Shown: positions 48,154 through 59,892 of the stretch, piece after piece
Layout: the number at the start of each line of letters is the position of its first letter
Position numbering within the stretch: the first letter of the stretch is position 1
NCBI RefSeq assembly: GCF_963678635.1
Contig: NC_087064.1
Location: 27,382,189 to 27,446,188 of the forward strand
Source of the DNA: Symsagittifera roscoffensis
Lineage: Eukaryota; Xenacoelomorpha; Acoela; Convolutidae
Direction: 5' to 3'
Length of the DNA: 64,000 bases
Notes under the pieces: generated by a model
Told to the model about the DNA's origin: nothing
Databases searched by the model: none
Seen by the model: the letters and a program-made list of their open reading frames with translations, nothing else
Made by a program: the position numbers and the translations under genes

Positions 48154-49154
48154 ATGAACTGGAGTCATGGGAATCAAGGAAGAAGTCATCCCACCGATTC
48201 GAGCCGGAGGGGAAACCGAGAGCCTCTATCAGGGGGCAATGATTCTCAAGCGGGGCATTCAAGGGATGCGACATCACTGGCCACAGCTTTTGAAACTCTC
48301 AACAGGTCCTTGAAAACTTTCCTAACGAGGTTATCTAGAACCAATGAATGCAGTGAAACGTCCAGAAGGATTTTTGCGAAACCAAGATGCTATAAGACGA
48401 ATCTGATGGCTGTATTGATACCTGCATAGAGGTAATGAAACTGCAGTTTGAAGAGGAGGACTTGACAGAAAAACAAGAATGCAGTGCGCTCACCAGTAAC
48501 CTGGAAGGTACAGCCCTAAACTGCCCGATGGCCAAAAAGCAAAACCAGTGGGACAATGCTGAGATATTCTTTAAAATCTTGTTAAATCTTTTTGGCTCAG
48601 GGGTTGCAAGGACACCAAGCAATGATGCGCTTCGAGAAACGGAAGTAACGAAAGACGAGACGATAGACAAGTTTCTAGACAATTTGGAGATGCTTAGAAG
48701 GCGTAGCCAACCAGATGAGTCGAACAGAAAGATGAACCTGGCAGTAGCCTCAAAATTCATCGATGGTGTGAAGAATGATGAGCTTCGAACGATGTTAGCG
48801 ACAAATTTCACACCACTTTCAACCAATGCGCCAACACCAGAGGAGTTGAGACTCAAGTCGAAAGAACATCTTTTACTGAAGCCTCCATCGAGATCTGGAT
48901 ATTACGAAAACAATTATGGCAATTTTAACAAGGGACCAGCAAACCAAGGTAACAACTGGTACAAACCAAGGGACAATATGGACAAGAGACGCTCTTGTGC
49001 AAATTGCAGTTCGACGGACCATCATGTATCAGCATGCCCAACCTACAAACAGGACATGAAAGCAATAGGCTTTAGCCTTGAGGATGAATTTGCGTCAGAG
49101 GCCGATCATGAAGATTTCATGAGAGGAAAAATTGCAAAACTCGGCCCAAGGTAA
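48154..49154 (+). pseudogene. gag capsid and first zinc knuckle, unit 1
   Basis: Frames 48154-48429 and 48435-49154: 'ECSALTSNLEGTALNCPMAK', then 'FLDNLEMLRRRSQPDESNRK' and 'FIDGVKNDELRTMLATNF' match the capsid part of the giant element. The first knuckle 'CANCSSTDHHVSAC' is intact. The second has lost its first Cys codons: unit 1 lacks about 8 bp that unit 2 has at 57984 ('aaggtgtttctt'), which ends this frame. Confidence 0.7.
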
Positions 49155-49159
49155 CTTTT

Positions 49160-49551
49160 GTAACTTGGAAGGTCATTTTGAATCGGATTGCCCACAATTT
49201 TGGGATGCTTTGGCAGACATCAAGCATCCAAGGCATGAGGAAAGCCAGCATGGCTCGCCTGTTGAGTGAAATGGAGGCAGGCAAGAAAAACCGCAAGAGC
49301 TGGCAACAAAGTAGAGGCAGGCAGTAACGGAAGAGATACATGAACCGGAACCGGTGACTGCGGCAGACGATTTCAAAATCGAGTATAAGGCAGCAACAAC
49401 AGATGCCTTATACAGAGTCCAGCTGGAATTGGTGACAGAGGAGATCAAACAGAAAGTGAAGCTCAAACTAGAGAATGAGAAAACTCAGGAAAAACTAAAC
49501 GCTTTCGAGGCACCGGAGGTTGACGAAACGAAAGCACCAAGCAGAACCTGA
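49160..49551 (+). pseudogene. gag C-terminal remnant, unit 1
   Basis: 'CNLEGHFESDCPQFWD'-type sequence is readable in one frame at 49160-49205, and a Lys/Glu-rich tail (49354-49551, 'QLELVTEEIKQKVKLKLEN') in another. A short duplication ('gagcctgaaactaaacg' twice at 49,540-49,580) lies near the end of gag and is absent from unit 2. Confidence 0.55.
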
Positions 49552-49904
49552 AACTAAACGTTTGAGCCTGAAACTAAACGTAATCTCTGGGCAGACGTTC
49601 GGAATGGTGCCACAAGGAAGCAGAATTTAGTCACTAAATTTAGTTGCGGGACATCAGGTTATCAGGAACCTAAGTGAACCCTCAGAGTTCACTATGATGC
49701 ATTTAGACACAGATGCTGATTACTCAGACAGGTAGAGCCAAGCACTGAGTCGAGGGCTGTGCGAGCGTTGTTGACAACGGTTGGCCCTCGAACAAAGAAA
49801 TTCCACAGGCGCTACGTGGAAGTCTATGGACCGTATCATGTGATGTTGAACATGACGGGATAAGCATCTACACAAGGACCCACGTAAAAACCGATAGTGA
49901 CCAA
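49552..49904 (+). other. gag-protease spacer, unit 1
   Basis: About 350 bp with no long frame; in unit 2 the corresponding stretch (58466-58661) likewise has stops. Short readable words suggest a decayed continuation of gag-pol. Confidence 0.4.
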
Positions 49905-50291
49905 ATGAGGCAGATCTATTTGGGTCAGGGAGAACTCAAGGTCCGTAGAATTGGCCATGATGCCATGATGGAGCCAGATGCAGTACACATAGGGTACAAA
50001 GCAGATGTGACTGCACATCTGGTAGACACCAATGGGAAGAAAATTGGAGTAACAGGATTACTGGATACAGGAGCAGTGGTAAGCGTGATGCCAATAAAGA
50101 CTTGGGAAAGAATGGGCTTCACGAGGGAAGATCTAATTCCAACGAACCTCAGATAGGCGGCCGCCAACCGCGGAGCAATCTACGTAGCCGGAAGGACACC
50201 AATAACATCCTCCACATGGGAGAACGCGATCTTTGGATGAGCTTCCTGGTGGTTGAGAACTTAGACGACTTAGACCAATTCATCTTGGGCC
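49905..50291 (+). pseudogene. aspartic protease and start of the pol linker, unit 1 (truncated)
   Basis: The retropepsin active site is present as 'TGLLDTGAVVSVMPIKTWER', with the family Asp-Thr-Gly-Ala. A TAG follows 'LIPTNLR' at 50154-50156; after it the frame reads 'GERDLWMSFLVVENLDD' and stops at the duplication junction 50291/50292, where LINE sequence begins. The longer frame 50102-50404 is a junction chimera. Confidence 0.7.
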
Positions 50292-51710
50292 GCTCCTGCA
50301 AAAACCAAATGTCACCCAAAAATGGTACGCAGATGGAAGCGCTGCAGGTGATCTTAAGAGTCTGCGCGCAATACTGCACGGAAAGGCTTTCGGATACAAT
50401 GTGAAGCCTTCCAAGTGTCAACTCATAGTAAAAGAAAACCGTCGTGACAGCACCATAAAAGAATTCGAAGGCACAAATATTACAATGGTAGACGGTTTTA
50501 GAGTCCTTGGATCGGTTATATGAACACCATCAGCATGCGATAAATATATGGAAAACGAAATTGAAAAGACAGCTACTCTAAATGAAAAGCTTTCCAAAAT
50601 AACTAAAACATCACCACAAAATGCGTACTCCTGCTACACAAAGGGAGTTCAAAGTAAATTAAGCGTTTTACCAGAACAACTCTGGAAGCATTTAAGAAAA
50701 TGGATGAAATTGAGATAAACGTAAGACAGCAGCTACTTCCTAGTATTACTGGTAATAACCATATAACCGATGAAAATCGCAACCTTTTTGCACTACCACT
50801 AAGATTGGGAGGATTATACTTCCTCAGTAACACGGACTTTTCCAGAAATTATGAGTGGTCACAAGCCATTTGTGATCCGTTAGACAACAATGATCCAGAA
50901 GTAGCTGAAACGGTAAAAACTCTGATAAATAGAAACATCAAAACTGAGAGACAGAACATCACACTCTCAAAAAAAGCTCAAATTATGGAAAATTGCTCAT
51001 CAGAAAAAAACTGACAATAAATCTAGCGTCTCAGAAAGGAGCATCGAATTGGCTAAGCGTGCTACTCTTAAAAAGATACAATTTTTCCCTCAACAAATCA
51101 GAGTTTAAAAATGGATTACATCTGAGATATAGATGGGAACCACCAAACACCCCGCATACATGCCCATGTGGACAGCCATTCTCACTGACCCACTCTCTAC
51201 ACTGTCCCAAAGTTGGATACACTCACCTAAGACATAATGAAATTCGCGATACCTTTGGAACACTCCTGGACAAAAAACAGCCACTACTGAAGATGACGCT
51301 CGACTTGACATCAAGGCAAATGGAATCTGGGGATGCCGATTCAGTTAGCTTTTTTCGATGTAAAAATTTTCAACCCCCATGCTAAATCCTGCCCCAAAAC
51401 TATATATGACGCCTACAAATATCCTGAGAGTGTCAAAACATTAAAATACCAACAAAAAATTCTGGATGTGGAACACAGCAGCTTTGTTTCACTAATTTTT
51501 GCATGTACTGGAGGAGCAGCACCAGCTCTACAAAAACCATCCAGAAACTAGCAGAGAAACTAAGTGAATCATACTCGGACACAATAAAATTTACAAGAAC
51601 GAAAATAAGTTGTGCACTTCTGAGGAGTGCAATCCTCTGCCTTAGGCGGTGCAAAAATCTAAAACAAAACATCCAACATAGACAATTGGACAAAAAATTA
51701 TCAAACGTTA
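50292..51710 (+). pseudogene. second copy of the LINE 3' part
   Basis: Repeats 40577-41970 with few substitutions: the thumb-like region (50700-51014), the zinc knuckle 'HTCPCGQPFSLTHSLHCPK' (50993-51385), the 'FFDVKIFNPHAKSC'-type endonuclease region and 'ALLRSAILCLRR'. It has its own small indels (for example around 51,340 and 51,650). It lacks the RT fingers because the duplication starts inside the RT palm. Confidence 0.7.
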
Positions 51711-51958
51711 GCACAGCCTAAATATTCCCTGACAGAAAACCCTAAGGCCAAAAAAAAAACTTAAGTTCAGTTGAATAGACTTCTGAATGGACTTCTACCT
51801 GAATAGATTCCTCAATATTGGACTTCTGAATAGATTTCTCCTGAATGGACTTCTAGCTTAGTTGTTTTTGAACACCTTTCAAAGTCGCAGGGAATTTACC
51901 CACTCCATATACAGTTTTCGTTACATTTCGTTTCATTTTCGTTACACCTCCCGATACA

Positions 51959-52793
51959 TGTACAAAAATGCAAAGTCAGAATTCGAAATTTTATTGTGAC
52001 ATCGGTGTGGGAAAATTAACGGTTTTAACGAATTAGAGGTCTTAATCGTTTATTTTGACAAACGCGGAAGGGTTAATTTGGAGTTTCATATTAATTTTTA
52101 AAAATTCGTTCAAAAAGAAAGACACGTGACAATGTCGAAATTTCGCACCAACTGAAACGGCGAAACCACAATAACAATTAGTCTCAAACAGAGAACAACA
52201 CAGAACTCGTGAGAAATAGCAATGAACGGAGATTGTGATCGAGACTAAGGAAAAACTTAACAAAAACCATTCTGAGTTTTAACGATTGTGCCGCTACAAT
52301 CGTTACAACGCGAATCCCGAGAATAAGGAAGGGTGTTGGGACGGCGTGTCCAGCCTTCCTGAAAGAAATAAGGACATTATTTCCCCGGATTCCAGAATCC
52401 GGAGGGGTCTCGGGAGGAGAACGAAAACTGTATTTTATAAATTTTTAGCTTCCTGGTCTTGTCTTGACTTGAACTAATAACATCTAAATTCGTTTTCAGA
52501 TCATGAGAAGCTAGGAGTTGAAGGAAAGGGTTGATCATCAGTCTTGTGGTCTGGGGATACTGAGACCCAGCCATGAGCTCACTATTTTTGCATAAAATTA
52601 AGTTAATTAGAGCGTTCTGATTGAAGCCGGAAACGGTAAAGTTTTTTGTCGACCCGATGTTAGAAAAACTACCAAAAGAACTGGCTTTGGCAGAGATGGT
52701 GAAAAGCATGAAGAGATGTGTTTAGACGCTGGCCAGTCATTTTAGAACCTAGTTTTATTTTCCGTTGATATGTACTTCCGGGCGAATGTTACA
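51959..52793 (+). repeat. LTR of the plus-strand family, unit 2
   Basis: Same borders as LTR 1 (TGTACAAAAATGC ... GTTACA), with substitutions and short indels (for example near 52,235-52,320). It is followed by a 12 nt spacer and the primer-binding site. Confidence 0.75.
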
Positions 52794-52805
52794 TAGATGT
52801 TCTTA

Positions 52806-52820
52806 TGGCGCTCCTGGGTG
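52806..52820 (+). promoter_or_regulatory. putative primer-binding site, unit 2
   Basis: TGGCGCTCCTGGGTG, identical to the two other sites in the window. Confidence 0.65.
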
Positions 52821-55467
52821 GGCTTCTATTCTAACATCATCACCGGCAGAACCGTTAACGAGCTCTCCGCGCCGAGCGGATGCTCACAACAAGGCCCTAA
52901 CTACCGAGGCGGAAGGGTAGTTTGGAACGCGGAAGCCCTCCGGATTCCCGTGAATAGCTTTTTAACCAAGTTAAGACCGAAGTTTCACCTACTAGGAAGA
53001 GTGGGGGGATTGGTCGTCCCGTCGTTCCCTGAGAGGTTTGTGACCAAAAACACTTAAAGCTATACAGGAAACCAAACAAAAATTGGTATAGTACCTAAGA
53101 AAAACAAAAAATCAGAAGAAATCATCCCCCCAGACGAGATGTGATCCGACCCCTCCCGTTTGTTGGGTATCGTTAAAAAGTTTTGTATCCCTTTTGGTAC
53201 AAAAAGTAAGATATCAATCTGTGGGGGGCTCGACAGTGACTGCATTGTAGTGACCCTTCAACGAATTGCGAATTTCCTAGTTAAGCACCTTAATTCGGGA
53301 TTTGAACAAACCCGGAGGGGTTTTATATAAAAACACAGCAAGCAGACCGGTTTTTAGGGTCAAATTAGCGACATTTTGATCCCCCCGCAAATCGCGATTT
53401 TTGAGATATCGATTTTTTTGAAACTGAAAAAAGCGCAAAATTAGTATGTTTTATCGTAACTGTACTAGTATAATAGATAGAACCGGTTGAGTTTAGTTCA
53501 GAAGTGGTTGGAACTGATTGGGTACCAAAAACCGAATTTTCTTGAATTTTGAAAAAACGAAACGCTACAAAATAATAAAACTTTTTGAAATTGTTTAAGT
53601 TAGGACATTAAAAACTGTTGTTCGGATAACGTTCACTAGTGAATCGACAGGTTTTAAAACCCGTTTGCCGATAACCTTCCGGGTTACAGTGAAATCGGAC
53701 TTAACGTGTTTGATTTAGTGGACTCATCTATCCCGAAGGGTCCAAATAGCATTTTTTTGGCAAATTTTTTCAGCTGGAACCTTTTAGATTGAGTCTTTTG
53801 CATTGAAATAGAGTAATATAGGCATTTTGAGCTCGGATCATTAATTTTTAGGTCGAAAAAAATAGAATTGCGAAAAAAGTTAGGCGGAACCTGTAAGAGA
53901 GAAAATTTTTTGACTTTAGAAAAAAGACGTTTTGATTAATAACTTTGAAACTACTGGACAAATTCAGTTGATCTTGGTACCATAGATCAAAAATTAGATG
54001 AACTTACTCATAGAACTTTCAATTATTCGAAAAAATAAGAGTGAAGTTATTTTCAAGATTGTTTTAAGCAAAATTACCAATTAGTGAAGGTAGACCCTTC
54101 ACGTTTTGTAAAAAAATTTTTTTGGAAAGCCCTTTTACTTCTACCAAAGGGTAGTAAAGGTTGAATAAGGTAGCTTTACGCTGTTTTAGACAACATGAAA
54201 GGGCTGAGGAACCCAGAAAACCATAGTCGAGGCAAGACTGATCTGGTTATAAAACCATTCACAGTTGAATAGAATAGTAAAATAAGAGGCTCAATGTTTA
54301 AGAGGGTCCTGTTTTTGCCAATCCGGAAGGGTCCCAATTTTGCCAATCCGGAAGGGTCCCAAATTTTCCAATCCGGAAGAGTTCCAAATTAGCCAACCCG
54401 GTAGTTAGAAGACCCTTCACAGTTGTGTAAAAAGTAAATTAAGAGGCTTAACTACGATCCGGAAGGGCCTAGGGATGGAAAATACATCCTTCCTAGTTAG
54501 TTCCTACAGCATAATAGTATCCGAGAACGTATTTGGAAGGGTCTCTTCTCTATTGAAAATTTTAAAAGGCCCGAAAAGGCCATTTTTACAAACCCGGAGG
54601 GGTCCAAATCCCGAAGGGTCCTAATTTTGCCAATCCGAAGGGTCCTATTTTTGCCAATCCAGAAGGGTCCCAATTTTGCCAATCCGGAAGGGTCCCAAAT
54701 TTGCCAACCAGGAGGGGTCCTATGTTTTGTCAAAACTTAAGTAGATTAAAGAAAAGTAAATAGTAAAGAATATTAGGTTATTAAGTGTCAGACTAGAAAG
54801 CACTGGTAACTTGCCTTTTACAAAGATAAGACTAAAACAAAACAGGTCTAGACCCGGATACTTGCGACACTTAGTCTAAAATGAACAAAAAATTGTCACT
54901 GATTTGTGTGGATTGCAATACAATTCGTTTTTTGGAAAAGTGATTGCCTTGAGGATTTGAGTAGGTCTAGCTCGGGCAATCCGTAGGCAGATAGGTAACA
55001 CAGGACTTGGTGGGTGCATTAGACGCCCACTTGAGAAAATTACCGCCTTCAAGTTTTGTCTGACTGGCTCGGCACCGAACAGGGAAAATTCTTTCTTTAG
55101 AAACAATTTCGACTACTGTATTGCGACTAACTATAGTACAAAACACATACGTTTTTCTTTGACAATTTTTAAATTTCGTTCATTTTTGGTTTTAAATCAA
55201 TAATATCTGGTCTTGATTGGGTAGTGAGCACACTATATTTTAAACATATTGATATCATCGGTTTGTGCTAGCTTCATATCTTTACAACCAATAATCGATC
55301 ATTGTGAATAAATTGTATATACTCTGTACTGTGATAACATACAAGGATTCGTGGTCACTATTTAAGTGAAACTTTTGGAATTTATTTTGTTGTGCTATTA
55401 TTATTAGCAGTCAAATAATAAACACATTAGCAATCGAATTGATAGTGTGGGAAGTGATAAATCAAAA
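52821..55467 (+). other. leader of the plus-strand element, unit 2
   Basis: No conserved gene. It contains a ~323 bp block (53365-53687) absent from unit 1 and the CCGGAAGGGTCC repeat clusters at about 54,310-54,400 and 54,590-54,720. Confidence 0.65.
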
Positions 55468-55617
55468 ATGAGTCTAAACAAGTCAAGGATACCTAAACTA
55501 ACTGATAGCTCTAGGAAATTCATACCAGAGAAACAAAGAAAAGCAATGAACGACCCTTTCGTGGAAAGGATCGCACGAACCCGGACGACAAAGGGAAGAA
55601 CATTTCAGGCGGAATGA
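55468..55617 (+). CDS. small upstream ORF (49 aa), unit 2
   Basis: Same reading frame and ATGA overlap with ORF-A as in unit 1; one Arg codon changes spelling or residue ('TRTTKGRTFQAE' retained). Conservation of the frame in both copies supports a real ORF or uORF. Confidence 0.6.
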   Translation: MSLNKSRIPKLTDSSRKFIPEKQRKAMNDPFVERIARTRTTKGRTFQAE

Positions 55618-56120
55618 TTGAAACCAGGAGTCAAAAGTCGTCGGAAGGACAGAAGGCAATGATAGAAGCAGAAGTCCATCCGGACCCTGACATGGATGAG
55701 AACCGGGACGGACATGGATCGGAATGGAGTGGAAACAGAAGATTGGCGAGTGAAACTACTCCGGTAGAACAAGGCCCAGATTTTGTCACTTCCACCGGGA
55801 CTTTAGACCGAGAAGAGATGTCGGAACTGTCCGACATCTCTACTGAAAACGTGGCGACTACAAGATCACCCACAGACAACACTATGATGCATGGTGCGAC
55901 GGAGAAACCGGCGACGTCCTCATCGTTTTCAGAAAGAGTGAAGAAAACTTTGGGAAACTTCTCTCCGTTTACCATGGGAACGGGTACAGGTGATGAAGCA
56001 GAAACCCAGGAAGAGGAGGAGGACGATGACGAGCAAGATGACTTCGGATCTCAAGTCAGAGTCTCAATAGTTGGACTCAGGAGAATGATGCATACACCGA
56101 CGGAGAGACCGGCTCTATAG
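55614..56120 (+). CDS. ORF-A of the plus-strand element, unit 2
   Basis: 168 aa, intact, differing from unit 1 at a few residues (for example Ser to Thr near residue 49). It carries the same Glu/Asp run and Ser-Phe-Ser-Glu-Arg patch. Function unknown. Confidence 0.65.
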   Translation: MIETRSQKSSEGQKAMIEAEVHPDPDMDENRDGHGSEWSGNRRLASETTPVEQGPDFVTSTGTLDREEMSELSDISTENVATTRSPTDNTMMHGATEKPATSSSFSERVKKTLGNFSPFTMGTGTGDEAETQEEEEDDDEQDDFGSQVRVSIVGLRRMMHTPTERPAL

Positions 56121-56184
56121 ACCAATTTGGTGTGGTCAGGACAATAAGCAAGACACAAACGGATCAGGCCAGTCAGGAGACTTT

Positions 56185-56957
56185 GTGACCATGACGAATT
56201 TGGAGATGCGAACTGGGAAGAACAGAAACACAGGGCTATGTAACCAACCTGCGGATCCAGAAGTGGACCATGAAGAGACGTCGAGGCAGAGAATCAAGAC
56301 CCGAGTCTCGACCAGCACCGAGCTACCTGGAACCGATAGGGTGACACCACTACTTGTGACGCCATTAGTGGACAACGGAGCATCACTTGAAGAAGCCTTG
56401 ACCATCATAGTGGACAGCATAGGAGAACAGAATGAAAAGATGTCTTCAAGAATAAGTGAACTAGAGAGGGCAGTTCACGTCGAGAGAGAAAGCCTGCGGC
56501 AAGAGATCAACCGCAACAGACAAGAATCTAGCAGAAGCGAAAAACGCTTGAAGGAGAGAACGGATGATCACTTGGCCAAGAACTTGTCGCTAATACGAGG
56601 GAAGCTGAGCAGAGTGAATTAAGGCTGAGAGAAGACATCGAGAAGTTGAGATTTCAATAGGAGCAGACTCTTTGGACTCTTGATACAAAGATAGACGCGA
56701 TGATGGAGAGGCGAACTCAGGCTATCATGGATAAATTGGATGGACTACTAGGAAACAGGAGTGGATCGAAGAATGAGGGACCAAACTCAGGAGAGCCCGA
56801 CAGGGAGCCGAGAGTGAACTTCAATGAACAACCCAATAGAAGAAGGACATATGGACAAAGGACACTAGAGGAAGGGGCAGTTCATCAAGCTATGCTACAG
56901 GGGACAAAAGGCCACGAGGCCCAAACATCAGAGGAAGTTCAACTGGCAACAGACTGA
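56185..56957 (+). pseudogene. gag N-terminal part, unit 2 (broken)
   Basis: Frames 56185-56622 and 56700-56957 carry the same coiled-coil region as unit 1 ('ISELERAVHVERESLRQEI'). The second frame is shortened by an in-frame TAG at about 56,657 (unit 1 has CAG). Confidence 0.6.
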
Positions 56958-57010
56958 CCTCAAACGAACGACCGACGCAAGACACACATGCGACTGGGAG
57001 ATGTGATTCC

Positions 57011-57738
57011 ATGAACTGGAGTCATGGGAATCAAGGAAGAAGTCATCCCACCGATTCGAGCCGGAGGGAAAACCGAGAGCCTCTATCAGGGGGCAATGAT
57101 TCTCAAGCGGGGCATTCAAGGGATGCGACATCACTGACCACGGCCTTTGAACCTCTCAACAGGTCCTTGGAAACATTCCTAACGAGGTTATCTAGAACCA
57201 TTGAAGGGTTTTTAGGAAACCAAGATGCTATAAAGACGAATCTGATGGCTGTGTTGATACCTGCATAGAGGTAATGAAACTGCAGTTTGAAGAGGAGCAC
57301 TTGACAGAAAAACAAGAATGCAGTGCGCTCACCAGTAACCTGGAAGGTACAGCCCTAAACTGCCCGATGGCCAAAAAGCAATACCAGTGGGACACTGCTG
57401 AGAAAATCTTTAAAATCTTGTTTTTTTGGCTCAGGGGTGCAAGGACACCAAGCAATGATGCGCTTCGAGAAACGGAATCAACAAAAGACGAGACGATAGA
57501 CAAGTTTCTAGACAATTTGGAGATGCTTAGAAGGCGTAGCCAACCAGATGAGTCGAACAGAAAGATGAACCTGGCAGTAGCCTCAAAATTCATCGATGGT
57601 GTGAAGAATGATGAGCTTCGAACGATGTTAGCGACACATTACACACCACTTTCAACCAATGCGCCAACATCAGAGGAGTTGAGACTCAAGTCAAAAGAAC
57701 ATCTTTTACTGAAGCCTCCATCGAGATCTGGATATTAA
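57011..57738 (+). pseudogene. gag capsid region, unit 2
   Basis: Frames 57011-57268 and 57274-57738 carry 'ECSALTSNLEGTALNCPMAK' and 'FIDGVKNDELRTMLATHY'. A TAA replaces Tyr after 'PPSRSGY' (unit 1 reads on through 'YYENNYG'), and a deletion near 57,420 shortens the 'LLNLFGSG' region. Confidence 0.65.
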
Positions 57739-57810
57739 AAAAATAACTATGGCATTTTTAACAAGGGACCAGCAAACCAAGGTAACAACTGGTACAAACA
57801 AAGGGACAAT

Positions 57811-58465
57811 ATGGACAAGAGACGCTCTTGTGCAAATTGCAGTTCGACGGACCATCATGTGTCAGCATGCCCAACCTACAAACAGGGCATGAAAGCAATA
57901 TGCTTTAGCCTTGAGGATGTAGTTGCGTCAGAGGCTGATCATGAAGATTTCATGAGAGGAAAAATTGCAAAACTCGGCCCAAGGTGTTTCTTTTGTAACT
58001 TGGAAGGTCATTTTGAATCGGATTGCCCACAATTTTGGGATGATGTGGCAGACATCAAGCATCCAAGGCATGAGGAAGATTTATCGGTTGTGAAAGCCAG
58101 CATGGCTCGCCTGTTGAGTGAAATGGAGGCAGGTAAGAGAAACCGCAAGAGCTGTTAACAAAGTAGAGCAGGTAGTAACGGAAGAGATACATGAACCGGA
58201 ACCGGTGACTGCGGCAGACGATTTCAAAATCGAGTATAAGGCAGCAACAACAGATGCCTTATACAGAGTCCAGCTGGAATTGGTGACAAAGGAGATCAAA
58301 CAGAAAGTGAAGCTCAAACTAGAGAATGAGAAAACTCAGGAAAAGCTAAAGGCCTTCGAGGCACCGGAGGTTGACGAAACGAAAGCACCAAGCAATTTGA
58401 GCCTGAAACTAAACGTAATCTCTGGGCAGACGTTCGGAATGGTGCCACAACGAAGCAGAATTTAG
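57811..58465 (+). pseudogene. gag nucleocapsid (two CCHC knuckles) and tail, unit 2
   Basis: Frame 57811-58158 has both knuckles, 'CANCSSTDHHVSAC' and 'CFFCNLEGHFESDC'. The Lys/Glu-rich tail continues in another frame (58118-58465) and ends 'SGQTFGMVPQRSRI', the same gag end that in the giant element is joined directly to pol. Confidence 0.7.
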
Positions 58466-58661
58466 TCACTAAATTTAGTTGCGGGACATCAGGTTATCAG
58501 GAACCTAAGTGAACCCTCAGACTTCACTATGATGCATTTAGACACAGATGCTGATTACTCAGACAGGTAGAGCCAAGCACTGAGTCGAGGGCTGTGCGAG
58601 CGTTGTTGACAACGGTTGGCCCTCGAACGGGCGCTACGTGGAAGTCTAAGGACCGTATCAA

Positions 58662-59039
58662 GTGATGTTGAACGTTGACGGGATAAGCATCTACATTAGG
58701 TCCTACGTAAAAACCGATAGTGACCAAATGGGGCAGATCTATTTCGGTCAGGAAGAACTCAAGGTCCGTAGAATTGGCCATGATGCCATGATGGAGCCAG
58801 ATGCAGTACACATAGGGTACAAAGCAGATGTGACTGCACATCTGCTAGACACCAATGGGAAGAAAATTGGAGTAACAGGATTACTGGATACAGGAGCAGT
58901 GGTAAGCGTGATGCCAATAAAGATTTGGGAAAGAATGGGCTTCACGAGGGAAGATCTAATTCCAACGAACCTCAGATAGGCGGCCTCCAACCGCGGAGCA
59001 ATCTACGTAGCCGGAAGGACACCAATAACGGTCCTCCAC
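58662..59039 (+). pseudogene. aspartic protease, unit 2
   Basis: Frame 58662-58979 contains the active site 'TGLLDTGAVVSVMPIKIWER' and ends with TAG after 'LIPTNLR'. It shows what the giant element lacks: about 560 bp between the gag end and 'GERDLWMSF'. Confidence 0.75.
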
Positions 59040-59892
59040 ATGGGAGAACGCGATCTTTGGATGAGCTTCCTGGTGGTTGAGAACTTAGACGACTCAGACC
59101 AATTCATCTTGGGCCGTGATTTTATCCGGAATTTCGATGTGATGATTGACTTGAAAAACGGCCTAATAAGGATTAGAAATCCGGACTGGAAGTATGTTAA
59201 GAGACCAATTAATAGAATAATAACAGATGAAAAAAAGGTACCAATTTTTTTTGCAAGAAAAGTAAAACTACAGCCGGGACAAGCTGTAATAGCAATTTTT
59301 AGGATGAGAAATATAAATTCTTTAAGTGATACTAAACAGGTTTGTCTGGTACCCAACCCAAATAGTCAAAGCTCGGTGACTTTAGGCCGGAGCTTTTCAG
59401 AAACGCGAAACGGGCTGTGTGCCAGTGTGTTGTTGAACACACTGGACAAGACGGTTTCGATCCAGCGTGGAAAGAAACTTGGTTACACTTTGCCGATGAA
59501 GACCGACTATGAGGAGACACAAAACTTGAAGAGATATAACGTGAAAGACTGCCCGAATCATGCTGATAAAGAAAAATTTTTAAAGATAATTGATGAATTT
59601 GAAGCTATTAATAAACTGTTTTCAAGGAAATCCGAATTTTCCGGACCGAATTTTAGAATATGAACCATATGAACTTGAATCCGACAAACCGGTTTTTCCG
59701 GAGAGAGAACACTTGAGAGGGATAGGTGAGGGAGATTTTGAATCATTAAGGGCGGTTTTAAATCGGAACGCGGACGTATTTTCAAGACATAAGGCGGATA
59801 TCGGTTGTTGCAACTTTGTCGAACACGAAATAGAATTAGAGAAAGGCGCCATTCCTCATAGGGAAGGCGCAAGGCGAATGACGCCTCATTAA
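59040..59892 (+). pseudogene. pol linker and RT N-terminal part of the plus-strand element
   Basis: Frame 59040-59663 carries 'GERDLWMSFLVVENLDDSDQ', 'ILGRDFIRNFDVMIDLKNGL' and 'QVCLVPNPNSQSSVTLGRSF', then shifts to 59590-59892 with 'RHKADIGCCNFVEHEIELEK' and 'PHREGARRMTPH', ending in a TAA where the giant element reads Lys-Ser. Confidence 0.75.

Larger units (their letters stand above)
40577..50291. repeat. tandem duplication, unit 1 (9.7 kb)
   Basis: It starts inside the LINE RT ('gctcctgcaaaaaccaaatg') and ends inside the plus-strand element's protease-pol linker ('aattcatcttgggcc'). Unit 2 repeats the whole order. Relative to unit 2, unit 1 has extra blocks at 41980-42843 and about 44,362-44,574, and about 60 bp near 44,740. 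Confidence 0.85.
43123..50291 (+). mobile_element. plus-strand Ty3-like element, 5' half (unit 1)
   Basis: LTR, primer site, leader, uORF, ORF-A, gag and protease, truncated by the tandem-duplication junction. Same lineage as the giant element by ORF order and protein similarity, but a distinct family by LTR and leader. Confidence 0.8.
50292..59115. repeat. tandem duplication, unit 2 (8.8 kb)
   Basis: It begins at the LINE 'gctcctgcaaaaaccaaatg' and ends at 'ttcatcttgggccg', after which the plus-strand pol continues (tgattttatccgg). A single G is shared at the junction. Unit 2 has an extra ~323 bp (53365-53687) and lacks the 864 bp and ~210 bp blocks of unit 1. Confidence 0.85.

Noticed and set aside
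50102-50404. Novel 100 aa fusion gene of protease and LINE RT
   Set aside because: It spans the tandem-duplication junction at 50291/50292 and reads out-of-frame LINE sequence after it.
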